Assembly: GCF_011761345.1 (NCBI RefSeq)
Contig: NZ_JAASRY010000004.1
Location: forward strand, 248,001-312,000
DNA from: Thalassobacillus devorans
GTDB taxonomy: Bacteria; Bacillota; Bacilli; Bacillales; Halobacillaceae
Length of the DNA: 64,000 bases
Reading direction: 5' to 3'
Shown: piece after piece, positions 28,760 through 37,225 of the stretch
How the letters are laid out: each line of letters starts with the position of its first letter
How positions within the stretch are numbered: the stretch's first letter is position 1
Translations under genes and position numbers: made by a program
Notes under the pieces: generated by a model
The model's database searches: none
Told to the model about the DNA's origin: nothing
Seen by the model: the letters and a program-made list of their open reading frames with translations, nothing else

Positions 28760-29414
28760 TTATTCAACAAAAGGGCCGAAAAGTCGAAGACTTGACTTCG
28801 AGATAATTTGGGTCCGTTGCCGAATCAGGAGTAAGGGCGGCTGGGAAACAGTTCGCTTTCCAGCTTCATCGCCTAGACACTCGCGACATAAGCAGTCCAT
28901 CAACGGGAAGAAAGACCACTTCCCTTTTGCTGTTCTGCTTATGCGTGTCGTGTCTCCCAAGGCGATTACGCATTCATTTCTTTCCTGTGGAGAGCCGCCG
29001 AGCCTCCTCGGTCGTTTCACTCCCTGCGGGGTCTCGTCTGGATCCTTCTCCCACGGGAGTCTCACCGTTTCCCTGCCGCCTTATCCGTTTTTGAATAACG
29101 GACCATTTATAAAGATGAAGATGTCTTCAACATTTTCTCTTTATTGACCAAGGATACAGCTAGTAGGCCATTTTTCAGAAGGACTCTTACTAAGTTTGAA
29201 GTTATTTAGTGATGTTTCCGCTTCTCTCATACACGCAAGGAGGTACGGGAAATTGCGACTCTCCGATGGGAGAATAGTACATGGTGAGATCTCGCCGAGG
29301 AAGCTCACCGTACGCCCATGGAAAGCGAGTAATTTCCAGGCCCTCCAAACCGTTACTACCGTAACGGAAAACAAATATATCTTGAAACTGAGTCTTCAGT
29401 AAAAGGGAGCTTTA
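28760..29414. repeat. compound inverted MITE-like repeat, locus 1
   Basis: Most of the 957-base gap between ysmB and gerE. The left arm runs from GGGCGGCTGGGAAAC to GTTTCCCTGCCGCC, so it has its own terminal inverted repeats and includes CTTCTCCCACGGGAGTCTC. The right arm (about 29247-29350) is a diverged copy in the opposite orientation. The whole unit, from TTATTCAACAAAAGGGCCG to CTGAGTCTTCAGTAAAAGGG, is matched by the locus at 39598-40185. No transposase is encoded; reading frames in it are artefacts of GC-rich repeat sequence. Confidence 0.8.
28862..28978. repeat. palindromic element nested in the compound repeat
   Basis: Absent from the second locus, where flanking sequences join. It contains nested inverted repeats: CGCC...GGCG outermost, CATAAGCAG and CTGCTTATG in the middle, and GGGAAG/CTTCCC innermost (28905-28910 and 28919-28924). 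It is flanked by CTTTCC on both sides, perhaps a target duplication. Confidence 0.65.
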
Positions 29415-29452
29415 ATGGAACAACAACACGGGGGTTGAGCAGAGCCGAGAGA

Positions 29453-29485
29453 TAAAAAAAGAATCACAAAAAACTTGTGATTCTT
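29453..29485 (-). terminator. terminator of gerE
   Basis: AAGAATCACAA and TTGTGATTCTT form an 11-bp stem with a five-base loop, followed by TTTTTTT. Confidence 0.9.
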
Positions 29486-29523
29486 GAAGGAACGGCAGTA
29501 ATTAAACCGTCAATTAAAGTGAA

Positions 29524-29748
29524 CTAAAGTTTTAATTCCCCCATCCTCAACAGCTCAATGACCGCTTGCGATCGCCCCTTGACACCCAATTTTTGCATGG
29601 CATTTGAAATATGGTTGCGGACAGTCTTTTCAGAGATAAATAGTTCCTTTGCTATTTCTTTTGTGGTTTTATCTTGGACAAGGAGCTCAAAGACTTCTTT
29701 TTCACGTTTCGTCAAAATTTGTTTTGGTCTGTAGTCGTTCTCCTTCAA
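29524..29748 (-). CDS. gerE: spore-coat transcriptional regulator GerE
   Basis: LuxR-type DNA-binding protein that works with sigma-K in the mother cell to switch late coat genes on and off. The 74-residue protein is a lone helix-turn-helix domain; TKEIAKELFISEKTVRNHIS is the core and is almost identical to the B. subtilis sequence. The start is TTG at 29748, preceded by AGGAGGGG seven bases upstream. A sigma-K-like promoter lies upstream, as expected. In B. subtilis its neighbour is ysmA; here comA and comP intervene. Confidence 0.97.
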   Translation of the reverse strand: MKENDYRPKQILTKREKEVFELLVQDKTTKEIAKELFISEKTVRNHISNAMQKLGVKGRSQAVIELLRMGELKL

Positions 29749-29804
29749 ATGTGTACCCCTCCTTGCTCTTTGAGCTGCACTGAGAGGGAATTATTTAGTC
29801 ATAA

Positions 29805-29832
29805 TATCGTATGAAGAGAGATTGACTGCTGT
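29805..29832 (-). promoter_or_regulatory. sigma-K-like promoter of gerE
   Basis: CATACGATA (29813-29805) fits the sigma-K -10 CATANNNTA, and AC lies 17 bases upstream (29832-29831). gerE is transcribed by sigma-K in B. subtilis. Confidence 0.6.
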
Positions 29833-29839
29833 TCCGTTT

Positions 29840-30493
29840 CTATGAAGATTTAGAAATTAATCCTAATTCTTGGGCTTGTAACAAAGCTTCTGTACGTGAT
29901 CTGACATTCAATTTATTGAATATTCCTGTTAATGTATACTCCACACTCCGTTGAGACATGTGAAGCTTTTGCGCTATTTCACGGTTAGTCAACCCTGCTG
30001 CAATTTCCTGCAAGATCGACTGTTCTTTTTCATTTAAAGATATATCTGTAACTACCGGTGAGTCAATTTGATTACTCGGGCAAGCTTCTGTGCGTCGCAA
30101 TTGCTTAAATAAATGAAGCGGGATAACAACTTCATCACGTAAAGCACACCGAATAACAGTGATTAGTTCTTCCTTACTGGCAGTCTTGCTTACGAAACCG
30201 GAAATGTCAGCTTCTACGAGCATATTAAAGTGAGTACTTAAATCAAAACCCGTATAAATCAAAATCACCAAGTCTGGATAATTTTGTCTCACTTTCTTCG
30301 CTAACTCGATCCCATTCAAACCCGGCATATATAAATCAAATAAAAGCACATCATAATTATATTTCTCTATATATTTTTTCGTATCCTCACTGTTGGAGAT
30401 TACATCCACTTGTATATCTTCCTCTTGTTGGAGCATAGCTTTTGTTCCTTCTCCAACAGCGGGATGATCATCGACAATCAAAACTCTGCTCAT
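29840..30493 (-). CDS. comA: ComA-like response regulator (NarL/LuxR type)
   Basis: Response regulator of 217 residues closely resembling B. subtilis ComA. The receiver domain (1-120) has the acidic pair Asp8-Asp9 in VDDHPAVGEGTK and the phospho-acceptor Asp53 in LFDLYMPG. The C-terminal LuxR helix-turn-helix includes TNREIAQKLHMSQRSVEYTL, nearly the ComA sequence. Its start overlaps the kinase gene by four bases (ATGA). ComA activates surfactin and competence genes in B. subtilis; the targets here are unknown. The location next to gerE is unusual. Confidence 0.88.
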   Translation of the reverse strand: MSRVLIVDDHPAVGEGTKAMLQQEEDIQVDVISNSEDTKKYIEKYNYDVLLFDLYMPGLNGIELAKKVRQNYPDLVILIYTGFDLSTHFNMLVEADISGFVSKTASKEELITVIRCALRDEVVIPLHLFKQLRRTEACPSNQIDSPVVTDISLNEKEQSILQEIAAGLTNREIAQKLHMSQRSVEYTLTGIFNKLNVRSRTEALLQAQELGLISKSS

Positions 30494-32820
30494 ATCATAA
30501 CCCCCTTCTGTACGGTGACTTGCGGAATAGTTACCTCCATATGGAAGCCTGCTCCTGGTGCGGTTTCAACATTCATTTTCCCATATAGACCATTAACTCT
30601 TTGTTCGATTCCAGAGAGACCGAAATGGGAAAACAAATCTTTTTGGATGGAATAATCCATCCCGATACCATTATCTGAATAGTACAGATGTATCTGATTG
30701 CCATCATTGAAGAGACGCAATTTAACGACTTTAGCTTCTGAATGTTTCATGGCATTGGATAATAACTCCTGAACAATTCTGTAAATCGCAAGAATTCTTT
30801 CCTGGTCTAATTCCACGTTAAAGTATTGATCATCGAAATAAACAGTGAAGTTAGAACGTAATTGATATTGCTGAATGAGATTACGCAATGATTGAACCAA
30901 GCCTAACTCTTCTATGAAGGCCGGGCGTAGTTCATTACAAGTTTCCCGAGTTAAATGAATGCTATCAAGCAGAGATTCCTTAAACATCATAAGCTCAGCT
31001 TTCAGTGAATCATTTGCAAACGGACGATTTTGCAACAAATCATCCACTTTTCTATATAAATATAATTGCTCCTGTAACACAGTATCGTGGATATCAATCG
31101 ATAATTGTTTTCTTTGATTCTCTGCAATCGTGAAGAGCAAACGTGATAGCCAGGTTGGATATTGCTGGTTGTGATCATCATTTTTTAATTCTTTTAATTC
31201 TTTTACCAGATCTTCGATTAATGCCAAATTTTCAAGAGCGATATTTGTGTTATGAGCAACTGTCTGCAGGTAAGTTTTTTCATCACGGTTCAATGTCGTA
31301 AAGTCTTTTTTCCCCGTACACCAGATCATTGTTACTTTGTGAAGGGAGTGCCCTACTACAATGCCAAAGCCTTCTTCTGTTTCAATTAACTTTCCAATCT
31401 CTGAGTGTGACTCTTGTAAAGCCGTTGTAACATGCTTGAGCAGATGTTCTGGCACTTCCCTATAGACGCAATATAATTGCGATTTTAGATGTTTTGAATA
31501 AACATATACTTCTTTAACATTCAGGACATTTTTAAGCTCGTAGCGTAATCGTTTCAATAAATCCACTACGTTCGTTTCTTTTTTCATGTCCTGAGACATC
31601 CGATGCATACTATCCTGATAACTATATTTAGCCGCAATCAGCCTCCGTTGCAGTCTAAAATCTAATGTTTCTTTAATCATCAAAAATAAAATAAGCACAA
31701 TATGAATGAATAGGTAAAGCTGAGCAAGTTTGATCGCGGGAAATATCGACTCAAGCATAAAGGAGCCAACTACTAAAATGAGTATGCTTGGCAAAAAACT
31801 GATGACAGTATAATACCTAAGTCTTCCCATGACAAATGTGATATCCATCAACCGTTGTCTTGTTACCATATAAACAAAAGTAATCGGCAACGCAAAAGCA
31901 AAAGTTGCAGCAACATCCAATGGGATAATTTGCTGGCCAAAAACTAAGCTTGGAATCAAATAAAAAAAGATGTACGGGAGAAATGCCACACTCATACCTA
32001 AATTAATGTACTTAAACATCGGGCCGTATGGAGTGGTCTTATATTTGTAATACCCTGTTAAAGTTAATCCAAGTGAAAAAATAATCAGAAAAAATAATAA
32101 AACATTCGGAAGCCGATCCATAAACCTTGGGTAATGAAGGGTTAGTAGAAAGTACGCTTCAGCTGCCGAAACAACACTGACAATAACATATAGGATAAAA
32201 TAAATATACTTAGAAAACCATTTAACCGAGAATTCTTGAAAATAGGCATATAAAAAATGAATTAAAATTACAGGAGCAAAGAGAAATAGCGTAACATTAA
32301 GAAAAGTAGCGTATAAGTCATTTCGAATAGCTCCACTATTCGTCATTAACCCCAAGGCAATGGTCATAAAGAATAAAATGAGCAAATTTGAGGAATAACG
32401 AGACTTCTTGCGATTATATAACGTATAAGCAATAGCCACTATAATTATAAAAAAGAGGACAGGCATCAGGATATATAAAAGCCAATGCTGAAGACTTAAT
32501 CCTTCTATATTATTAAATTGGACTCTTTCACCTTCATATTCGATAGTAAGTGTTTGGATTTTTTCAATTTCTCCGTTCAATAATACAGTATAATGCTGAA
32601 GTGGAGCTTTATCGTTTATGGCCGTAACTTTACTTCCTAATGGCAGGTCATTTCTAATAGCCCAGCCTTGTTTTTCCAAAGCTGCTACTTTAACTTCTCC
32701 CGCTTGTTCTTCTGTCTCTATGCCTATATAAGGATAAGCCAGGGAGACATATAGCAAATAAAAGGCAGACAATAGAAAAAATAACCCTATAACAACACTT
32801 CTTTTATTAATTATCCCCAA
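30490..32820 (-). CDS. comP: ComP-like membrane sensor histidine kinase
   Basis: A 776-residue kinase resembling ComP, the ComX-pheromone receptor. One N-terminal membrane helix, an extracytoplasmic PDZ-like segment (LPLGSKVTAINDKAPLQHY) and about eight further membrane helices up to about residue 370 precede a GAF-like region, a HisKA_3 domain with the phospho-accepting histidine near 578 (IDIHDTVLQEQ) and an ATPase domain (N box ELLSNAMKHSEA, G box DNGIGMD). The TTG at 32820 is chosen for its AAGGGGGGA site. No comQ or comX lies upstream; ysmA directly precedes it. The stimulus is unknown. Confidence 0.87.
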   Translation of the reverse strand: MGIINKRSVVIGLFFLLSAFYLLYVSLAYPYIGIETEEQAGEVKVAALEKQGWAIRNDLPLGSKVTAINDKAPLQHYTVLLNGEIEKIQTLTIEYEGERVQFNNIEGLSLQHWLLYILMPVLFFIIIVAIAYTLYNRKKSRYSSNLLILFFMTIALGLMTNSGAIRNDLYATFLNVTLFLFAPVILIHFLYAYFQEFSVKWFSKYIYFILYVIVSVVSAAEAYFLLTLHYPRFMDRLPNVLLFFLIIFSLGLTLTGYYKYKTTPYGPMFKYINLGMSVAFLPYIFFYLIPSLVFGQQIIPLDVAATFAFALPITFVYMVTRQRLMDITFVMGRLRYYTVISFLPSILILVVGSFMLESIFPAIKLAQLYLFIHIVLILFLMIKETLDFRLQRRLIAAKYSYQDSMHRMSQDMKKETNVVDLLKRLRYELKNVLNVKEVYVYSKHLKSQLYCVYREVPEHLLKHVTTALQESHSEIGKLIETEEGFGIVVGHSLHKVTMIWCTGKKDFTTLNRDEKTYLQTVAHNTNIALENLALIEDLVKELKELKNDDHNQQYPTWLSRLLFTIAENQRKQLSIDIHDTVLQEQLYLYRKVDDLLQNRPFANDSLKAELMMFKESLLDSIHLTRETCNELRPAFIEELGLVQSLRNLIQQYQLRSNFTVYFDDQYFNVELDQERILAIYRIVQELLSNAMKHSEAKVVKLRLFNDGNQIHLYYSDNGIGMDYSIQKDLFSHFGLSGIEQRVNGLYGKMNVETAPGAGFHMEVTIPQVTVQKGVMI

Positions 32821-32875
32821 GATGCTCCCCCCTTGAAATTCTTTCCACAGTCTACTTTTTAAACATATAATTTCA

Positions 32876-32910
32876 CAAAAAGAAGCCAGCAACTAGTCGC
32901 TGACTCTTTT
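32876..32910 (-). terminator. terminator of ysmA
   Basis: AAGAGTCAGC and GCTGGCTTCTT form the stem on the minus strand with TTTTT at its base, 32 bases after the ysmA stop codon. Confidence 0.75.
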
Positions 32911-32941
32911 ATTATACAGAATAATTGAAGATTATCGACTG

Positions 32942-33403
32942 TTAAAAACAAGCAGTAGATTCGGTTGCAAGTTTATGTTTGAAATCGTCACCCAGTGGCA
33001 CTGGTTTACCGGTTGATGAATCGACTTGCACGATCCTCCCTCTTCCAGTCAAAGCAGTTTCCCCTTCTTCCGTGAGCGCTAAATAATGTAGATCGTAAGA
33101 AGTATTTCCTATTTGTTCAGCCTTCACAAATATTTTCAGGATATCATCAAAATAAAGTTGACGATGGAAGTCACATTGTAGATCAGCAACCACAGGCACA
33201 ACTTTTGGTTCTTTGACTTTATTGAGAGAGAGCCCTAATTGTTTCATGAATTCAATACGTGCTTCTTCAAAATATACAAAGGGCACAGTATTATTCATAT
33301 GACCAAATTGATCGGTTTCAGAAAACCTGATACGAACATCAATATTAAATTTAAACCCCGCTGTCCACTTATCTATATCATCGATATACGCTGGCGTTTT
33401 CAT
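32942..33403 (-). CDS. ysmA: hotdog-fold acyl-CoA thioesterase (4-hydroxybenzoyl-CoA thioesterase family, YsmA-like)
   Basis: A 153-residue hotdog-fold protein. The motif RIRFSETDQFGHMNN is the 4-hydroxybenzoyl-CoA thioesterase-like active-site signature, with the aspartate of TDQFGHMN as the likely catalytic residue. It probably hydrolyses acyl-CoA or acyl-ACP; the substrate is unknown. The ATG at 33403 is chosen for AAGGGGG and because it begins just before the fold. Position after sdhB matches ysmA of B. subtilis, but a terminator separates the two. Confidence 0.9.
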   Translation of the reverse strand: MKTPAYIDDIDKWTAGFKFNIDVRIRFSETDQFGHMNNTVPFVYFEEARIEFMKQLGLSLNKVKEPKVVPVVADLQCDFHRQLYFDDILKIFVKAEQIGNTSYDLHYLALTEEGETALTGRGRIVQVDSSTGKPVPLGDDFKHKLATESTACF

Positions 33404-33440
33404 TCTTCCTGCCCCCTTAATTCCCATCTGCCTATGTAAC

Positions 33441-33474
33441 AAAAGAGCCTCTCCGTGATAGGCGAGGCTCTTTT
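33441..33474 (-). terminator. terminator of the sdh operon
   Basis: AAAAGAGCCTC and GAGGCTCTTTT form the stem, 19 bases after the sdhB stop codon. Confidence 0.9.
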
Positions 33475-33493
33475 GCATTGGATAAGCTTAAAA

Positions 33494-34258
33494 TTATAGC
33501 TTATTATCGCTCCCGAAGAAGCTTTTGAAGGATTCAATAGCTGTGTCACGATAGATTGCAGCTAAGGATGTAGTCAATGGGATACCTTTCGGGCAAGACT
33601 GCACACAGTTTTGCGCATTCCCGCAACCCATGATTCCGCCATCTCCCATGACAGTTTCCAGCCGTTCGCTTTTATTCATTTCCCCTGTCGGATGTGAATT
33701 GAACAAACGAACTTGAGAAATAGCTGCCGGCCCAATAAAATCTGATTTACTATTCACGTTTGGACATGCTTCCAGGCAAACACCACATGTCATACACTTA
33801 GATAATTCGTATGCCCATTGGCGCTTGCTCTCCGCCATTCGAGGACCAGGTCCTAAATCATAAGTTCCATCAATTGGCACCCATGCTTTGACACGCTTCA
33901 AAGAATCAAACATTCTGCTGCGGTCCACAGCCAAGTCCCTGGTAATTGGGAATGTACTCATTGGAGCAAGGCGAATCGGCTGTTCCAGCTGATCGACTAA
34001 TGCTGTACAGGATTGGCGTGCTTTTCCATTGATAATCATGGAGCAAGCACCACACACTTCCTCAAGGCAGTTCATATCCCAAAATACTGGTGTTGTTGCC
34101 TCCCCTTTGGCATTAACAGGATTTCGCCGAATTTCCATTAATGCAGAAATGACATTCATATTTTCGCGGTATGGAACTTCGAATGTTTCTTCATACGGGG
34201 CAGATTCAGGACTGTCTTGTCGTTCGATAATGAGTGTAATTTTTTTCTCTTCACTCAT
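33494..34258 (-). CDS. sdhB: succinate dehydrogenase iron-sulfur subunit
   Basis: Electron-transfer subunit of complex II on the inner face of the membrane. The 254-residue protein has the [2Fe-2S] cysteines 64, 69, 72 and 84 (NCLEEVCGACS...RQSC), then CMTCGVCLEACP and CGNAQNCVQSCPKG for the [4Fe-4S] and [3Fe-4S] clusters. The ATG at 34258 is chosen because AAAGGGGG is well placed for it and Bacillus SdhB begins MSE; an ATG two codons upstream overlaps the sdhA stop. Last gene of sdhCAB. Confidence 0.98.
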   Translation of the reverse strand: MSEEKKITLIIERQDSPESAPYEETFEVPYRENMNVISALMEIRRNPVNAKGEATTPVFWDMNCLEEVCGACSMIINGKARQSCTALVDQLEQPIRLAPMSTFPITRDLAVDRSRMFDSLKRVKAWVPIDGTYDLGPGPRMAESKRQWAYELSKCMTCGVCLEACPNVNSKSDFIGPAAISQVRLFNSHPTGEMNKSERLETVMGDGGIMGCGNAQNCVQSCPKGIPLTTSLAAIYRDTAIESFKSFFGSDNKL

Positions 34259-34260
34259 GA

Positions 34261-36021
34261 TCATTTACCCCCTTTACTTTTTGAATAGTCGCGCTTACGA
34301 GGCTTGATCAGGGAAGTGTCGACTTCCTCGTAGGTGAAAACTGGTTTGTTTTCAGCCTTATCGTAAGTTGCGATCGTTGTCTTCAACCATTCTTCATCAT
34401 TACGATCCGGGAATTCAGGCTTATAGTGTGCGCCACGACTTTCATTACGGTTATAAGCCCCCAATGTCATTACCCGTGCTAATTGTAGCATATTCTGTAA
34501 TTGACGGATGAACATTGCTCCCTGGTTGCTCCAGCGAGATGTATCATTTACGTTGATGCGTTCGTAACGTTCCATAAGTTCTTGAATCTTTTTATCTGTT
34601 TCAAGCAATTTAGCATTTTCACGCACAACTGTGACATTATCCGTCATCCATTCACCAAGTTCTTTATGGAGCTGGTAAGCGTTCTCATCGCCATCCATTT
34701 TCATAATCTTTTCAAAATTATCCTTTTCTACTTCTAATTGCTTCTCAAATACGCTCTCATCAATGTCTTCATATGTCTTCTCTAAACCATCGATGTATTT
34801 AGCAGCATTTGGACCAGCTACCATTCCCCCATAAATTGCAGAAAGAAGGGAGTTAGCTCCAAGACGGTTTGCTCCGTGCTGTGAATAATCACATTCACCA
34901 GCAGCAAAGATACCCGGGATGTTAGTCATTTGGTCAAAATCAACCCACATACCACCCATGGAATAATGGACAGCAGGGAAAATTTTCATCGGCACCTTAC
35001 GAGGGTCTTCCCCAACGAATTTTTCATAGATCTCAATGATACCGCCAAGCTTAACATCAAGGAATTCAGCATCCTTGTGTGATAGGTCCAAGTAGACCAT
35101 ATTTTCCCCATTAATACCAAGCTTCTGGTTTACGCAGACATCAAAAATTTCACGGGTAGCGATGTCACGAGGAACAAGGTTTCCATAGGCAGGGTATTTT
35201 TCTTCAAGGAAATACCATGGTTCACCATCTTTATATGTCCATACACGGCCACCTTCTCCACGGGCCGACTCACTCATAAGACGGAGCTTGTCATCGCCTG
35301 GAATAGCTGTAGGGTGAATCTGGATGAATTCTCCGTTTGCATACTTGACGCCCTGGCGGTATAGCGCCCCAGCGGCAGACCCCGTATTAATAACAGAGTT
35401 GGTTGATTTACCAAAGATAATGCCAGGTCCCCCAGTAGCCATGATTACTGCATCCGATTTGAAAGCTTTCATTTCGTGGGTGTGCAGATTCTGAGCTACT
35501 ACGCCACGGCCAGTACCTTCTTCATCTATGATGGCAGAGACGAACTCCCAGCCTTCGTATTTAGTAACAAGGCCATTAACCTCATGACGGCGGACCTGCT
35601 CATCGAGAGCATATAACAACTGCTGCCCTGTTGTTGCGCCAGCGAATGCTGTTCGATGATGCTGAGTTCCACCGAAACGACGGAAGTCTAACAGTCCTTC
35701 AGGAGTACGGTTGAACATAACCCCCATACGATCTAATAGATGAATGATACCAGGAGCAGCGTCAGTCATCGCTTTTACTGGTGGCTGATTAGCAAGGAAA
35801 TCCCCGCCATAAACTGTATCGTCAAAGTGTTCCCAAGGTGAATCCCCTTCACCTTTTGTATTTACGGCTCCATTAATACCGCCTTGCGCGCAAACAGAGT
35901 GAGAACGTTTTACAGGTACAATGGAAAGCAAATCGACGTGAACGCCCGCCTCTGCCGCTTTGATGGTTGCCATCAAACCAGCCAGGCCTCCGCCGACAAT
36001 AACTATATTTCGATCGCTCAT
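34261..36021 (-). CDS. sdhA: succinate dehydrogenase flavoprotein subunit
   Basis: Oxidises succinate to fumarate in the TCA cycle and passes electrons to SdhB. The 586-residue protein begins with the FAD-binding IVIVGGGLAGLMA and binds FAD covalently at His41 in RSHSVCAQGGIN. HHRTAFAGATTG and the capping-domain region SARGEGGRVW are family signatures. It overlaps the sdhB frame end by a few bases and lies 56 bases after sdhC. Confidence 0.99.
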   Translation of the reverse strand: MSDRNIVIVGGGLAGLMATIKAAEAGVHVDLLSIVPVKRSHSVCAQGGINGAVNTKGEGDSPWEHFDDTVYGGDFLANQPPVKAMTDAAPGIIHLLDRMGVMFNRTPEGLLDFRRFGGTQHHRTAFAGATTGQQLLYALDEQVRRHEVNGLVTKYEGWEFVSAIIDEEGTGRGVVAQNLHTHEMKAFKSDAVIMATGGPGIIFGKSTNSVINTGSAAGALYRQGVKYANGEFIQIHPTAIPGDDKLRLMSESARGEGGRVWTYKDGEPWYFLEEKYPAYGNLVPRDIATREIFDVCVNQKLGINGENMVYLDLSHKDAEFLDVKLGGIIEIYEKFVGEDPRKVPMKIFPAVHYSMGGMWVDFDQMTNIPGIFAAGECDYSQHGANRLGANSLLSAIYGGMVAGPNAAKYIDGLEKTYEDIDESVFEKQLEVEKDNFEKIMKMDGDENAYQLHKELGEWMTDNVTVVRENAKLLETDKKIQELMERYERINVNDTSRWSNQGAMFIRQLQNMLQLARVMTLGAYNRNESRGAHYKPEFPDRNDEEWLKTTIATYDKAENKPVFTYEEVDTSLIKPRKRDYSKSKGGK

Positions 36022-36077
36022 TTAAAACTCACTCCCTCTAAGTACTATCAATTCTATCTGATAAGGATATGTCAAAA

Positions 36078-36698
36078 TTAAATTCCGTAGGCAAAAGTGA
36101 ATAGTGTACGTACACCTACATAAGAAACCGCTAAGAATACGATGATACTGACATAGGTCATGATGCGTTGTGACCTTGGAGTCATCGTTATACCCCAGCT
36201 GACAAAGAACGACCATAGTCCATTTGCAAAGTGGAAAGTCGTTGATACTACACCCACTACGTAGAACCAGAAGAAGAATGGATTAGTCAAAATGTTCTCC
36301 ATCAATTGGTAGTTGAGGTCAACCCAGCCAAGACCGATTGCAATCCGAGTTTCCCATACATGCCAGGCAATAAAAATCAGTGTAATTACCCCAGTGTACC
36401 TTTGGAGCATAAACATCCAGTTACGGAAATACCCATAATTGGACACGTTATGCTTGGCTGTGAAGGCAATATACACCCCATAAATCCCATGGAAAAGAAT
36501 CGGTAAGAAAATGACAAAAAGTTCAAGAACATACCGATATGGTAAACTTTCCATAAAATGTGCTGCAGCATTGAATGCTTCCGGGCCCCGTGTAGCAAAA
36601 AAGTTCACGGTCAAGTGTTGGATCAAAAAGAGCCCGATAGGAATAACCCCAAGTAATGAATGGATTCTTCTGTTAATATAGTCGCGATTTCCCGCCAT
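36078..36698 (-). CDS. sdhC: succinate dehydrogenase cytochrome b558 subunit
   Basis: Membrane anchor that carries two haems b and the menaquinone site. The 206-residue protein has five hydrophobic segments, with histidines in membrane-adjacent positions (FLIQHLTVN, FHGIYGVYI, WHVWETR, TTFHFANGLW) that are the likely haem ligands. This is the Bacillus-type single-anchor sdhC, not the sdhCD pair. ATG preceded by TTGAGGGGGG. It heads sdhCAB after a leader of about 370 bases. Confidence 0.97.
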   Translation of the reverse strand: MAGNRDYINRRIHSLLGVIPIGLFLIQHLTVNFFATRGPEAFNAAAHFMESLPYRYVLELFVIFLPILFHGIYGVYIAFTAKHNVSNYGYFRNWMFMLQRYTGVITLIFIAWHVWETRIAIGLGWVDLNYQLMENILTNPFFFWFYVVGVVSTTFHFANGLWSFFVSWGITMTPRSQRIMTYVSIIVFLAVSYVGVRTLFTFAYGI

Positions 36699-36838
36699 GT
36701 TTTACCCCCCTCAAGTTAAATGAATAGTTCGTAATAGTATGTACATTATCAGCAATCCCTGGGGTCCAAAAAATTCAAGAAAACAACCATTGGCCAAGGT
36801 AAAGAATGTTTATGGCCATTTCCCTTTAACTTTATCTT

Positions 36839-36852
36839 TAAGAGCGCTTTCT
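36839..36852. promoter_or_regulatory. weak cre-like site in the sdh leader
   Basis: TAAGAGCGCTTTCT matches the palindromic cre pattern TGAAAGCGCTTTCA at 11 of 14 positions, downstream of the sdh promoter. Confidence 0.35.
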
Positions 36853-36901
36853 TACTTCACCGGTTAATTTTCCTGAGAATCTTTTTGAACACCCATCCAT
36901 A

Positions 36902-36915
36902 TAAAAGCGCTTTAA
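36902..36915. promoter_or_regulatory. cre-like site in the sdh leader
   Basis: TAAAAGCGCTTTAA matches TGAAAGCGCTTTCA at 12 of 14 positions. A CcpA roadblock about 160 bases downstream of the sdh start would repress sdhCAB on glucose. Confidence 0.45.
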
Positions 36916-37074
36916 AAAGCACATAAAACAAAACAACGGGTAAGTTTCTTCAACCCCAGGCTGCATTTTCACACTTTGCCATGGTAAAGCGTCAATGGCA
37001 ATGTATAAAAATAATAGGGGGATCATCCCCATTTCGTGTGCTTTGTTGATAAATGTACAAAAAGTGACATATTT

Positions 37075-37103
37075 ATTGTACTTCTATCATGTGGGAGCGT
37101 CAA
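37075..37103 (-). promoter_or_regulatory. sigma-A promoter of sdhCAB
   Basis: TTGACG (37103-37098) and TACAAT (37080-37075) with a 17-base spacer. It predicts a leader of about 370 bases before sdhC; the 527-base gap otherwise contains cre-like sites, a GGGGATGATCCCC dyad and the divergent yslB promoter. Confidence 0.7.
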
Positions 37104-37169
37104 GAAGACTGAACAATAAATTCGCCATTCGAAAGATTAATCAAAAATTACTAAATCCTTTAATTTTGG

Positions 37170-37198
37170 TTGCACTTGAATACTAATCAAGCGATAAT
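37170..37198 (+). promoter_or_regulatory. promoter of yslB
   Basis: TTGCAC and GATAAT with a 17-base spacer, 28 bases before the yslB start. Confidence 0.6.
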
Positions 37199-37225
37199 AA
37201 ATTATGTAGAAAGGAATGACCGAAT

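Noticed and set aside
28755-29147. 130-aa plus-strand frame and overlapping 101-aa minus-strand frame
   Set aside because: They lie wholly within the compound repeat, are rich in Pro/Ser/Arg, and have no ribosome site; such frames are typical of this kind of GC-rich intergenic repeat.
37017-37030. GGGGGATCATCCCC palindrome as a repressor operator
   Set aside because: It lies inside the transcribed sdh leader and no known regulator of this motif fits; kept only as part of the leader description.
36838-37032. 64-aa minus-strand frame in the sdh leader
   Set aside because: No ribosome site at a suitable distance and the region is better explained as an untranslated leader with cre-like sites.
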